Source of the DNA: Candidatus Ozemobacteraceae bacterium
GTDB lineage: Bacteria; Muiribacteriota; Ozemobacteria; Ozemobacterales; Ozemobacteraceae
DNA: 64,000 nt
Direction of reading: 5' to 3'
NCBI GenBank assembly: GCA_035373905.1
Contig: DAOSOK010000019.1
Coordinates: 1-64,000, forward strand
The translations under genes were made by a program, and so were the position numbers. Shown here piece by piece: positions 16,012 through 24,671 of this stretch (position 1 is the stretch's first letter; the number at the start of each line of letters is the position of its first letter). The notes under the pieces are model-generated. The model was given only the letters and a program-made list of their open reading frames with translations. It was not told the DNA's origin and searched no databases.

Positions 16012-16692
16012 TCAGGGTTGAACGGCGGAAGATGCCATCCCGGCCGTCGAAGCGGGCTCGGAAGCGGTCATTGTCGCCGGTTCCGCCACGACAGGCGGAT
16101 CCTGCTCCACCGGGCACGCAGGCGGGGCTTTCAGGGCGGCCCGCAGGGGGCCGAACAGCTTTTCGGGGTCGAAGGGGCCTTCACACGAGTAGGTCACCAC
16201 CCCTTCGCGGTTCACGAGAAAGACGGCCGGCGTCGGCTTCACCCCCCAGGCATCCGCGGCTTCGTAGCTGGACGAGGCGACGATCCGGTCGAGAGCGACG
16301 CAGATATCGAGGTTCCGCTTCTTCAGGAAGTTCCCGAGGCCTTTTTTCATGCGGGCCGTATCGATCGAGACGAAGACGGCCTGCACGGAATCCTGCGGCA
16401 GCGCCGCCACTTCCTCGGCGAGCATCGGCAGTTCCTCGATGCAGACGTGACAGAAAAGCGACCAGAAGAAAACGATGGTCCAGCGGCCACGCTCGGGAAA
16501 CGTCATCTCGCCGCCGTCCAGTCGCTCGAGCGTCAGCACGGGAGCTTTCTGTCCGGCGACGATGAAGGTTCCGGTCGCGAGCTGGTCCGCGCGGACGGCG
16601 AGGGCGCTCATCAGCAGGAATGACAGGATGAGAATCGCACGGACACAGGCTCGCGCCGCGCCGTTCCGTTCAGAGTTTCGAGGTGACGGCAT
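16012..16692 (-). CDS. TlpA-like periplasmic thiol-disulphide oxidoreductase
   Basis: About 226 residues with a signal peptide (AILILSFLLMSALAVRA). The thioredoxin fold has active site CHVC in FWSLFCHVCIEELPML and the cis-Pro loop GVKPTPAVFLVNREG. A Pro/Ala-rich tail follows (PPACPVEQDPPVVAEPA). TlpA/ResA proteins reduce apocytochrome c haem-binding cysteines, which fits the neighbouring cytochrome. The start at 16692 overlaps the upstream thioredoxin gene by 23 bases; a weak GAG precedes it. Longer reading upstream is the shadow of that gene. Confidence 0.85.
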   Translation of the reverse strand: MPSPRNSERNGAARACVRAILILSFLLMSALAVRADQLATGTFIVAGQKAPVLTLERLDGGEMTFPERGRWTIVFFWSLFCHVCIEELPMLAEEVAALPQDSVQAVFVSIDTARMKKGLGNFLKKRNLDICVALDRIVASSSYEAADAWGVKPTPAVFLVNREGVVTYSCEGPFDPEKLFGPLRAALKAPPACPVEQDPPVVAEPATMTASEPASTAGMASSAVQP

Positions 16693-17182
16693 GTTCGATC
16701 TCGGCCTCCATGGATGTATCGTAGCCGATATGGCTGTAGAGGACGTTGCCGCGCATATCGAGCAGCACCATCTTCGGCAGGACGGTGACTTCATACGCGC
16801 GGCTGAGCTGCATCGCATCGTCGATCGCGAGCATGTAGGGAATGGGTTGCGGGAATTTCCGGACGAACTTCTGGACTTTCGAGAGCGGGTAGCCGGGCGG
16901 GTGGACGCCGATGACCGAGAGCCTGGCGCCGAGCTTTTCGTGCAGTCTGATGACGAACGGGATCTCCTCGATGCAGGTTCCGCAGGTGATCGACCAGAAG
17001 ACGAGCAGGAGTTTTTTGCCGGACATCATTCCCGAGAGTTTGAACTTCTGCCCGTTGATGTTCGAAAGCGTGACGCCGTCGAGAGAGCTGATCGTGCCGG
17101 GCTTCTGCTCCGGCACGAAAAACCAGAGCAGCGGCAGGGTGAGCAACACCATGCCGATCAGGAGCAGGTGATTTCTGTTCAT
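16670..17182 (-). CDS. TlpA/ResA-like thioredoxin, membrane-anchored
   Basis: 170 residues. The N-terminal helix LLLIGMVLLTLPLLWFFV serves as anchor or signal. Active site CGTC is in FWSITCGTCIEEIPF, with a cis-Pro loop VTVLPKMVLLD. It is first in the operon that continues through the second TlpA, the parvulin, the HAMP protein and the multihaem cytochrome. Two different thioredoxins in tandem suggest sequential transfer of reducing power or distinct clients (inferred). Confidence 0.87.
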   Translation of the reverse strand: MNRNHLLLIGMVLLTLPLLWFFVPEQKPGTISSLDGVTLSNINGQKFKLSGMMSGKKLLLVFWSITCGTCIEEIPFVIRLHEKLGARLSVIGVHPPGYPLSKVQKFVRKFPQPIPYMLAIDDAMQLSRAYEVTVLPKMVLLDMRGNVLYSHIGYDTSMEAEIEHAVTSKL

Positions 17183-17235
17183 GTCGTTCCCGGTATGATA
17201 CCCTCTCCGGCATCAATGGAAAAGAGCGTTGTCGG

Positions 17236-17640
17236 ATGAAGCGAAGATTGAGGTTCAGGCTTTCGCGGGCGCAGGCGATCGTGATGACGGCCTGCTACTG
17301 CGCCGCAATTTTTTTCATTTCATCTCGACCGAGGCCGACGGAAGAGTTATTCCTGCCGACGGGCGCGATTCCGCATTTCATCGAGTATCTCGGTCTCGGC
17401 ACGCTGGTCTGGACGGTCACATGGCTCGGGCGGCCGCTTCCGAGCCGAGTCAGGCGCTTTCATGCAAGCCTGGCATTCTGCGCGCTGTATGCGCTCAGCG
17501 ACGAGATTCACCAGGCGTTCGTTCCCCTTCGAAGCTGCGAAGCGGCCGACTGGCTGGTCGATGTCGTCGGATCGATGGCGGGAATTCTTCTGATGGAGTG
17601 GTTGACCGCCCGGCGACTCCTCTCGCTGAGGCGTGCCTGA
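17236..17640 (+). CDS. VanZ-family membrane protein
   Basis: 134 residues, four helices. The order FFISSRPRP, then IPHFIEYLGLGTLVW, then LYALSDEIHQAFVPLRSCEA, then WLVDVVGSMAGILL is the VanZ signature. VanZ gives low-level teicoplanin resistance in enterococci, but most family members are of unknown function. It converges with the RDD gene ten bases away. Confidence 0.85.
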   Translation: MKRRLRFRLSRAQAIVMTACYCAAIFFISSRPRPTEELFLPTGAIPHFIEYLGLGTLVWTVTWLGRPLPSRVRRFHASLAFCALYALSDEIHQAFVPLRSCEAADWLVDVVGSMAGILLMEWLTARRLLSLRRA

Positions 17641-17649
17641 GAGGAACCC

Positions 17650-18165
17650 TCACTCCATGAGAACGATCGTGTCGGCCTGTTTATCCCCCCAGCGCCGGCC
17701 TTCGGGGTCTTTCGACATCATGAAGATCTCGAAGCCAAAGGCCGCGAGAACGAACAGAAAGCCGAGTCCGGAGCAGGTATAGACGAGAATGTTCCGGATG
17801 AACTCGATCGGAACGAGCCTCATGGCCAGAACGACCACCATCCAGAGATAGGGAACCGCGAACACGAGGTTCCGCTTTATCGACTGTTCGCCCGAGATGG
17901 GGTCGGACTTGTTCGCCGACCAGACGCGGATGCCCATGACTTTCTTCCCCGGGGTCTGCCTGTCGAGCAGGTCTGCGATGCGATAGGGCGAGTCTTTCAT
18001 CAGCATGACAAAGCCGAAAAACGCCATCACGAGCATGACCAGCAGATTGATGACGATTCCGGGGAGGGGAAGAAAAGCCAGGGGAAGCATCGCGAACATG
18101 CTGGCAGCGCCCACGCAGACGCAATCGACAAACGCGGCCATCAGGCGCCTCTTGAAGGTCTCCAT
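17650..18165 (-). CDS. RDD-family membrane protein
   Basis: 171 residues. It starts METFKRRLMAAFVDCVCV, with the Arg and Asp characteristic of RDD helix 1, then a GKKVMGIRV motif and a total of three to four helices. The ATG at 18165 has GAGGAG six bases upstream; a 19-codon extension has none. RDD proteins are often of unknown function; some act as Na+/H+ antiporters. No operon partner. Confidence 0.8.
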   Translation of the reverse strand: METFKRRLMAAFVDCVCVGAASMFAMLPLAFLPLPGIVINLLVMLVMAFFGFVMLMKDSPYRIADLLDRQTPGKKVMGIRVWSANKSDPISGEQSIKRNLVFAVPYLWMVVVLAMRLVPIEFIRNILVYTCSGLGFLFVLAAFGFEIFMMSKDPEGRRWGDKQADTIVLME

Positions 18166-18293
18166 GGGTTGCTCCTCTTCGGCGGGCGGTGTATGCTGGC
18201 GACCCTCGAATTCGGTCGTCATCGTCGAATGTATGCATCGAAGCGGGCGATGTCAAGCGTCTCCCTCGACACTTCCTTTCAGGAGCGGGAACC

Positions 18294-18776
18294 ATGCTGC
18301 TGGGAATCATCTCCGACACCCATCTCGAGCCGTCGAACGGGGCCGGGCTGCCGGACTGGATCGTCGAGGCGTTCGCCGGGGTCGACCTGATCCTGCACGC
18401 CGGCGACATCGAGTCGGACGCTCTCCTGCTGGAACTCGAGGCGATCGCGCCGGTCCAGGCCGTCAGGGGGAACTGCGATGTCGACCTGCCGGCCCTGCCC
18501 GTTACGCGGGCGATTCCGGTGCCCGGGTACGGCATCATCCTGATGGCGCACCGCCCGGAAGACGCCCTCCGTCGTCTGATGACGGGCGTTCGCGGGATCA
18601 TTCACGGCCACACGCACAAGGCCGAATTCAGAACCCACACCTCCCCCTGGGTGCTGAACCCGGGCAGCCCCACGAAACCCCGCGGCGGAGGCAAGCCCAG
18701 CGTCGCCCTCCTGACGGTGATCGGAGAAGAAGTTCAGGCGGCATTCAGGTTTCGGCCCGGATCGGCCGATGAGTAG
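18294..18776 (+). CDS. YfcE/MJ0936-type metallophosphoesterase
   Basis: 160 residues. Calcineurin-like phosphodiesterase motifs run in order: GIISDTHLE, LHAGDIES, RGNCD, MAHRPED and IIHGHTHKAEF, followed by a conserved LNPGSPTKPR. Two metals bind these Asp/His residues to hydrolyse phosphodiesters; the natural substrate is unknown. AGGAG lies eight bases before the ATG. The first 35 codons of the longer open frame are rejected. The peptide transporter operon follows 33 bases on. Confidence 0.88.
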   Translation: MLLGIISDTHLEPSNGAGLPDWIVEAFAGVDLILHAGDIESDALLLELEAIAPVQAVRGNCDVDLPALPVTRAIPVPGYGIILMAHRPEDALRRLMTGVRGIIHGHTHKAEFRTHTSPWVLNPGSPTKPRGGGKPSVALLTVIGEEVQAAFRFRPGSADE

Positions 18777-18809
18777 AGAAGAACTCCACCGAACATAAGG
18801 GGCATTGTC

Positions 18810-20408
18810 ATGAAACGTCTGCTGCTTTCCGCGGTTGCAGTAAGCCTCGTGCTGGCCGTCGTCGGCATTCTCGCCAGCCACCCCGGCGACACATCGACGA
18901 ACGTCTCGGGCGGCACGTTCCGGGCCTATCTGACGAGCGAACCCGGCAATCTCGATCCCGCCAGAGGCGTCGACGTCAACGAAAGCAGCGTCCAGGCCAA
19001 ACTTTACAACGGTCTCGTGCGGTACGACGAGCAGATGAAGCTGGTCGGCGACCTGGCCGAGTCGTGGGAAGCGCAGAGCGACGGCATGACGTTCCTGTTC
19101 AAGCTTCGCCCCAACGTGAAGTTCCATAACGGCCAGACGCTCACCTCGGCCGACGTCATCTTCAGTTTCGAGCGGCTGCTCGATCCGGCGACCAAGTCGC
19201 CCCGCACCTGGGTCCTGGAAAAGGTTCTCGGCGCGAAGGAGCGATTGCAGGGCCTCGCCTCGAACGTCGCCGGCCTCTCGGCCCCCGACGAGATGACCGT
19301 GAAGATCACTCTCGCCGAGCCGTTTTCCCCCTTCCTGAGCCTGCTCACGATGCCTTCGTGCTATATTCTGCCCTCGGGGTCGGCGGCGGAGATCGCGTCG
19401 AAACGGTTCTTCGAGAAGCCGGTCGGAACGGGCCCCTTCCAGATGGTCGGCCGAGAGCGCGACAGCTACGTCAGGCTCGCCGCGTTTCCCGAGTATTTCG
19501 CCCAGAAGCCCCAGGTCGGGGTCCTGGAACTGCGGATCATTCCCGAAAGTCTGAAAGCCGAGATGGAGTTCGAGAGCGGCAATCTCGATCTGCTCCAGCT
19601 TCACCCCTCGAACTACGAGCGATTCTCGGGCAGGCCCGAGTTCGCGGGCCGGATTCACGACGTCCCCGCGATGAGCGTCGTCTACGTCGGGTTCAACAAT
19701 CAGAAGCCCCCGTTCAACGATGCGCGCGTTCGGCGGGCCCTGAACATGCTGATCGACCGCCAGGCGATCATCAAGGCCGTCCTGCAGGGCCGCGGGATTC
19801 CGGCGCGGGGCAGCATTCCGCCCGGCATTTCCGGCTGGTCCGACAAGCTCGCCGGGTATTCGTACAACCCCAAGAAAGCCTTGGCGCTGCTGGAAGAAGC
19901 CGGATACACGCGGAAACGGCCGCTGACCTTCGATCTTTTCCAGAAGTCCTCCCAGGCGGCGTTCGAGATCACCCGTCTGCTCCAGGGCGAACTGAAAAAG
20001 CACGGCGTGATCGTAAACCTGCGCCCCATGGAGTGGAGCGCCCTGAAGGACTCGATCGACAAGGGCGAAGCCACCTCGTTCTACCTGAGCTGGTTCGGCG
20101 ATTACCCGGACGGCGAGAATTTCCTGACCCCGCTGTTCCACTCGAAGAATTGGGGCTCCGGTGGAAATAGAGCTCGCTATAAAAACGAGAACGTCGATTC
20201 GATGCTGACCGCCGCGATGCGCATCCAGGATGCCGACAAGCGCGCCCGCGCCTACGAGGAAGTGAACCGCATCGTCGTGGAAGAGGCCCCCTGGCTGTAT
20301 CTGTGGTATGCGAATGAAAGCTACATTCTCGGGCCGCAGGTCGAGACGATGAGCTTTTCGCCGCTGTTCTCGGTCGACAAGGGTCTGACCATGAAGCTCG
20401 CAAGGTAG
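18810..20408 (+). CDS. Peptide ABC transporter substrate-binding protein (SBP family 5)
   Basis: 532 residues. Signal peptide MKRLLLSAVAVSLVLAVVGI; no lipobox is visible. The mature protein has family-5 marks: GGTFRAYLTSEPGNLDPA, LAESWEAQSDGMTFLFKLRP, VKFHNGQTLTSADVIFSFER, then VRRALNMLIDRQAIIKAVLQ. It captures di- or oligopeptides in the periplasm and delivers them to the two permeases encoded next. AAGGGG seven bases before the ATG supports the start. An AT-rich island lies at 20163-20186. Confidence 0.9.
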   Translation: MKRLLLSAVAVSLVLAVVGILASHPGDTSTNVSGGTFRAYLTSEPGNLDPARGVDVNESSVQAKLYNGLVRYDEQMKLVGDLAESWEAQSDGMTFLFKLRPNVKFHNGQTLTSADVIFSFERLLDPATKSPRTWVLEKVLGAKERLQGLASNVAGLSAPDEMTVKITLAEPFSPFLSLLTMPSCYILPSGSAAEIASKRFFEKPVGTGPFQMVGRERDSYVRLAAFPEYFAQKPQVGVLELRIIPESLKAEMEFESGNLDLLQLHPSNYERFSGRPEFAGRIHDVPAMSVVYVGFNNQKPPFNDARVRRALNMLIDRQAIIKAVLQGRGIPARGSIPPGISGWSDKLAGYSYNPKKALALLEEAGYTRKRPLTFDLFQKSSQAAFEITRLLQGELKKHGVIVNLRPMEWSALKDSIDKGEATSFYLSWFGDYPDGENFLTPLFHSKNWGSGGNRARYKNENVDSMLTAAMRIQDADKRARAYEEVNRIVVEEAPWLYLWYANESYILGPQVETMSFSPLFSVDKGLTMKLAR

Positions 20409-20420
20409 TCTCCCCGACGC

Positions 20421-21368
20421 ATGCTCGAATACACGCTGCGAAGGCTGGTCGGCACGACCCCGGTCATTTTCGGGATCCTGCTGATCGCGTTCGTCGTGCT
20501 GTATCTGGTCCCGGGCGACCCGGCCGCCACCCTCGCGGGGCCCCGGGCATCTCCCGAGGACATCGAACGCATCGCGAAGGAGATGGGACTCGACCGACCG
20601 CTTCCCGAGCGGTTCGTGACGTATCTCGGTCGCATGGTGCGCGGCGATCTCGGCACGTCGGTCGTGAACGACCGGCCCGTCCTCGACTCGATCCTCGAAA
20701 AACTGCCGTATACCTTGAAACTGGCCCTGATCGCGATGGCGTTCTCGATCCTGATCGGGCTTGCCGCCGGCATCATCAGCGCCACGCATCGGGGCGGCAT
20801 GATCGACCGCATGACGACGCTGTTCGCCGTGACCGGCATCAGCGTACCCGTCTTTCTGTCGGGGCTGATTCTGCTGTATCTCTTCGCCGGCAAACTCAAA
20901 TGGTTCCCGACCTCGGCATTCGGGGCGGAACAGTCGCTGTGGCCGATGATGCTGCCGGCATTCACGCTCGGCGTCCGGTCGGGCGCGTTCCTGGCCCGCA
21001 TCGTACGAAGCAGCCTGATCGAAGTGCTGAACCAGGATTACATCAGAACGGCGCGCGCGAAGGGGCTTTCGCCCGCGCGCATTCTCGTGCGGCACGCCCT
21101 GACGAACGCGCTGATCCCGATCATCACCGTCGTCGCGCTCGATTTCTCCAGTTTCTTGAACGGCTCGGTCATCGTCGAGACGATCTTCGAAGTGCCCGGT
21201 CTGGGCCGGTTCGCCATGGACGCGATCCTGAAGCGCGACTATCCCGTCATCCAGGGGGTAGTGCTGTTTTCGGCGTTGATCTTCGTCTTCGGCAATCTGC
21301 TGATCGACCTCGCCTACGCCTGGATCAACCCCCGGATTCGCGAAGAGATGGCGAGCGGCAAGGCATGA
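20421..21368 (+). CDS. Dipeptide/oligopeptide ABC transporter permease, DppB type
   Basis: 315 residues, six helices. It opens YTLRRLVGTTPVIFGILLIA and PGDPAATLAGPRAS, both standard for DppB/OppB. The ATPase-contacting EAA loop reads DYIRTARAKGLSPARILVRH. It forms the pore with the DppC-type protein. The stop overlaps the next start (ATGA). ATPase subunits (DppD/F) are not in the operon and must be elsewhere. Confidence 0.92.
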   Translation: MLEYTLRRLVGTTPVIFGILLIAFVVLYLVPGDPAATLAGPRASPEDIERIAKEMGLDRPLPERFVTYLGRMVRGDLGTSVVNDRPVLDSILEKLPYTLKLALIAMAFSILIGLAAGIISATHRGGMIDRMTTLFAVTGISVPVFLSGLILLYLFAGKLKWFPTSAFGAEQSLWPMMLPAFTLGVRSGAFLARIVRSSLIEVLNQDYIRTARAKGLSPARILVRHALTNALIPIITVVALDFSSFLNGSVIVETIFEVPGLGRFAMDAILKRDYPVIQGVVLFSALIFVFGNLLIDLAYAWINPRIREEMASGKA

Positions 21369-22195
21369 TCCGAACGCTTCGGCGGTTCACTCCGGCTGGC
21401 TGGTTCTGCCTCGCGGTGATCCTTCTGCTGTTCGGAATCGCGCTGTTCGCGCCGATGCTGGCGCCGCACGACCCGATGGAAACGGACCCGATGCGCCGCC
21501 TCCAGTCGCCGGCCGGCTACCCGCTCGGCTGCGATCAGCTCGGCCAGTGCGTCTGGTCGCGGCTAATTCACGGTGCCAGGCTTTCGCTGATGATCGGCTT
21601 CGCGGCGCGTCTCGCGGCTCTGCTCATCGGTCTGGGGATCGGCCTCGCGGCGGGGTATTACGGGGGCTGGCTCGACTGGGTGCTGATGCGGATCGTGGAC
21701 ATCTTTCTCGCGTTTCCAAGCCTGCTGCTGGCGATCGCGATCTCGATGGTACTCGGCCACGGGCTGACGACCGTCATCCTCGCCATCGCCGTCGTCGGCT
21801 GGGCCGAAACGGCGCGCATCATCCGGAGCGCCGCGATGGAGCTGCGGAGCGCCGAGTTCGTCCTCGCCTCCCGGGCGATGGGCGCGAGCGATCTCAGAAT
21901 TATACTGACTCATATTCTTCCGAACTGTCTTCCGCTGGTGACGGTGATCTTTGCGATGGGAATGGCGACGGCGATCCTTTCCGAGGCGAGTCTGAGTTTC
22001 CTGGGCCTCGGCGCAGATCCGTCCCTTCCCACCTGGGGCGGCATGGTTTCGATGGGCAAGGATTACCTCTGGATCAGGCCGGCGCTGTCCCTCTGGCCGG
22101 GCCTGTGCATCGCGCTGACGGTCATCGCGTTCAACGTGCTCGGCGACGAACTTCGCGACGTGTTCGATCCGGGCCGGAAAGGAAACTGGGCATGA
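21365..22195 (+). CDS. Dipeptide/oligopeptide ABC transporter permease, DppC type
   Basis: 276 residues. N-terminal helix WFCLAVILLLFGIALFAPML, the early motif APHDPMETD, CDQLGQCVWSRLIHGARLSL, and EAA loop EFVLASRAMGASDLRIILTH. The last residues of that loop are coded by an AT-rich island (ATT-ATA-CTG-ACT-CAT-ATT, 21896-21920). The start at 21365 overlaps dppB by four bases, and the stop overlaps the next gene's ATG. Confidence 0.92.
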   Translation: MIRTLRRFTPAGWFCLAVILLLFGIALFAPMLAPHDPMETDPMRRLQSPAGYPLGCDQLGQCVWSRLIHGARLSLMIGFAARLAALLIGLGIGLAAGYYGGWLDWVLMRIVDIFLAFPSLLLAIAISMVLGHGLTTVILAIAVVGWAETARIIRSAAMELRSAEFVLASRAMGASDLRIILTHILPNCLPLVTVIFAMGMATAILSEASLSFLGLGADPSLPTWGGMVSMGKDYLWIRPALSLWPGLCIALTVIAFNVLGDELRDVFDPGRKGNWA

Positions 22196-22917
22196 GCGGG
22201 AAGCGTCCTCTCGTGGGCATGGCCTACTGCGACACCGCCGTTCGCGACAACGAGATGCGAATGCGCACTTACTGCACCCGGAAGTATTTCGGCGCCGTTC
22301 AGCGCTCCGGAGCCGACGTGATCCTCCTGCCCCCGGCGGAGGACGCGCAGACGCTCGAGAGGTATCTCGGCCTCGTCGACGGCGTTCTCCTTCCGGGCGG
22401 GGAGGACATCGACCCGCGCTGGATGGGCGAGGAGCCGAGCTCGCGGTTGGGCGGCGTGAACCCCCTGCGCGACGCCTACGAACTCGAACTGACGCGCCGA
22501 TGCCGGGACAGGCGTCTTCCCGTGTTCGGCATCTGCCGCGGACTCCAGGTGCTCGTCGTAGCGCTCGGCGGCAGCCTTCACCAGGACATCGCAGGCGTGA
22601 CCCAGATGCAGCATTCGCAACAGGCTCCGCGCTGGGCGACGAGCCACCGCGTCACGTTCGACGAAGGCTCGCTCATCCGCCAATGGAGCGGCAGGCCGGA
22701 TGCGTTCACGAACTCGTTTCACCACCAGGCCGCAAACCGGCTTCCCGCGGCGCTGAAAGCGACCGGGCGAACCGCCGACGGCCTCATCGAAGTCGTCGAA
22801 AGCACCGATCCGGCGTGGGTCGCCGTGGGGGTCCAGTGGCACCCCGAAGAAACCCTCGCGGGCGACGAAACCTCGCGCAACCTGTTCACGTCGTTCGTCC
22901 GGGTGCTCGGGAAATAA
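22192..22917 (+). CDS. Class-I glutamine amidotransferase-like peptidase C26 (PuuD-like)
   Basis: 241 residues. Catalytic nucleophile Cys in FGICRGLQVL, catalytic His in VGVQWHPEE, and LPGGEDIDPRWMG near the front: the layout of gamma-glutamyl hydrolases such as PuuD. It would cleave gamma-glutamyl amide bonds of small molecules or peptides in the cytoplasm. Its ATGA overlap with the permease suggests that the imported substrate contains gamma-glutamyl linkages, perhaps cell-wall peptides (inferred). Confidence 0.87.
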   Translation: MSGKRPLVGMAYCDTAVRDNEMRMRTYCTRKYFGAVQRSGADVILLPPAEDAQTLERYLGLVDGVLLPGGEDIDPRWMGEEPSSRLGGVNPLRDAYELELTRRCRDRRLPVFGICRGLQVLVVALGGSLHQDIAGVTQMQHSQQAPRWATSHRVTFDEGSLIRQWSGRPDAFTNSFHHQAANRLPAALKATGRTADGLIEVVESTDPAWVAVGVQWHPEETLAGDETSRNLFTSFVRVLGK

Positions 22918-22993
22918 TGTATGTATAAATATACTTTACGCGGGAATGACGGGTATTGCGTATTCATGGTGAATCAGCCGGAGGGTGAATGAT

Positions 22994-23386
22994 ATGAACC
23001 GTATGATATTCTGGACGGGGGTCGCGCTCTGCGGGATTTCCCTGTTTTTCAACGTCGCGTTCGCGAACAAGCCGGTCGTCGAGTGGGCCGATTTCCAGCT
23101 CACCGGGCGCGACGTGGCGCTGAAGCTGAAGAACAACGGCACCGCCGACTGGTCACGCTTTTCGGTGACGGTCAAGGTATTCGACGGAGAGAAGGCCGTT
23201 TCGAGCGGCATGGTGTCGCAGGCGAAGGGACTACGTCCGTCACAGGAGCGCCAGATCCGTTTCGGGCTGAACAAGCCGGTCGAAGCGGGAAAAACCTACC
23301 GGGTCCAGGCCTGGCTCCAGGCCGGGAGTCCGAAACTCGTCAGCCGCACCTGGACGTATTCCGTTCCGGCGGTTTCCACGCCGTAA
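22994..23386 (+). CDS. Small secreted protein, possibly CARDB/FxLYD-like
   Basis: 130 residues, unknown function. Signal peptide MNRMIFWTGVALCGISLFFNVAFA, then a single beta-rich domain (VALKLKNNGTADWSRFSVTV, TYRVQAWLQAGSPKLVSRTW) that reads like an Ig-type or CARDB fold. GGAGG eight bases before the ATG at 22994 fixes the start. It follows the peptide-transport operon after a 76-base gap that contains an AT-rich stretch (22916-22933). Confidence 0.65.
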   Translation: MNRMIFWTGVALCGISLFFNVAFANKPVVEWADFQLTGRDVALKLKNNGTADWSRFSVTVKVFDGEKAVSSGMVSQAKGLRPSQERQIRFGLNKPVEAGKTYRVQAWLQAGSPKLVSRTWTYSVPAVSTP

Positions 23387-23433
23387 TACCAACCGTCCGG
23401 TCGTCCGAGAAAGAGCCGCTTTCGTTTCGTCGT

Positions 23434-24657
23434 TCAAGCGGGCGAATCATCCCGGGCAGGGCTCCTGGATGACGGTGCCGCGTGTGACATCGCGAGGGAA
23501 AGGGCCAGCACGAGCCAGACGTAGCGATTCCTCAGCAGGTTGTGGAACAGTCCCAGGACGTACAAGCCTGCACCGGCGCAAAGCAGGGCATTCACGCGGG
23601 TTTTCCAGGGTTCGGCCATCCGGCGGACCCCGGCGGCCAGGGGCAGAAACGCCGCCAGTAGCCCGGCGTGCGCGGCCAGCAAGCCGCCGATACCCGTTTC
23701 CACGAGAAGGTTGACGGGGGTATTGTGCAACTCCTCTCCGTATCGGCCCTTGAAGCAGCCGAGGCCGATGCCGGTGATCCAATCGGGAAGATGGTCGAAG
23801 GCACGCTCATACTGGCGTTCCCGGGGAACGTCCTTGGCGAACGCCTCCACGCCGGCGACGCCGAGAGAGCGCTGGAACGTGAACTCGGAGGAAAGCACCA
23901 GCCCGGCCGAGCAGGCGGCCGTGAAAAACACGCCGAATCGCAGCCATCGCGGGAACAGGGTCCGACTGTCCTGCGCCGTGTTCCATTCCGTCCAGATGAC
24001 CTGTCCGATCGCGACGATCATGCAGCTCCGCGCGCCGATTCCCGAGATGACGATCAAATACAGGATCTCGTGAACGATCCGGCGTTTGAAGGGGAGGCCG
24101 GTCCAGATGACGGCGAAGGGGTATGCGGCCACGAGATACGCGCCCAGAAGGATCGGGAACCGGAACGGCAGATACAGCCTGAAGGAAAACACGCCGCCCG
24201 TCCAGTCGTCGAGGCCCATCCAGTGGGCGGCAAGCCCTCCGATGCAGAACAGGACGAGGGGCAGGAAGAGCTTGTTCAGCTCGCGGACGGCCTGATCGAT
24301 CCCTTCACGGTCTCGCAGGCCATGCCTGACGCACAGGGCGCTGAGGACCACCCACAGGGTCGAGGCGATATCGAACGCGAAGAAATCCGGATGATCCGGA
24401 ATCAGCACGCCGAGGAAGCAAAAGCCGATCCATGCGAGCAGGAAGGACGCGGGATGGCCGAGCCGTGGTTGTCCGGCATTTTCACGGCGAAAACCCGCGA
24501 GCGAAGCTGCTATACCGGCGAGGATACAGAAATCAGACGGAACCAAGTATGTGAGGATCGGGATCCCAAGAGGGAGGAGAAACATATACCACCCGAGCCA
24601 GCGCGGAATCGCCCCGGCCCGGTGCCGGGCGCGCAGCGTCACCGTCCTTGACGACAT
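23434..24657 (-). CDS. O-antigen ligase/polymerase-like membrane protein
   Basis: 407 residues, about ten helices. The large periplasmic loop carries ITGIGLGCFKGRYG and ELHNTPVNLLVETGIGG, the usual O-antigen ligase (WaaL/Wzy) signature with its conserved His. It would polymerise or attach surface glycan chains on the periplasmic face. The Wzz-like gene lies 15 bases upstream, so both probably act on the same polymer. Confidence 0.82.
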   Translation of the reverse strand: MSSRTVTLRARHRAGAIPRWLGWYMFLLPLGIPILTYLVPSDFCILAGIAASLAGFRRENAGQPRLGHPASFLLAWIGFCFLGVLIPDHPDFFAFDIASTLWVVLSALCVRHGLRDREGIDQAVRELNKLFLPLVLFCIGGLAAHWMGLDDWTGGVFSFRLYLPFRFPILLGAYLVAAYPFAVIWTGLPFKRRIVHEILYLIVISGIGARSCMIVAIGQVIWTEWNTAQDSRTLFPRWLRFGVFFTAACSAGLVLSSEFTFQRSLGVAGVEAFAKDVPRERQYERAFDHLPDWITGIGLGCFKGRYGEELHNTPVNLLVETGIGGLLAAHAGLLAAFLPLAAGVRRMAEPWKTRVNALLCAGAGLYVLGLFHNLLRNRYVWLVLALSLAMSHAAPSSRSPARDDSPA

Positions 24658-24671
24658 CTTCGGAATCAGGC

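Noticed and set aside
18279..21095. 938-residue open frame on the minus strand opposite the peptide transporter genes
   Set aside because: It is a GC-rich antisense shadow with Arg/Asp/Gly-rich low-complexity content. The plus strand has clear transporter motifs and ribosome sites.
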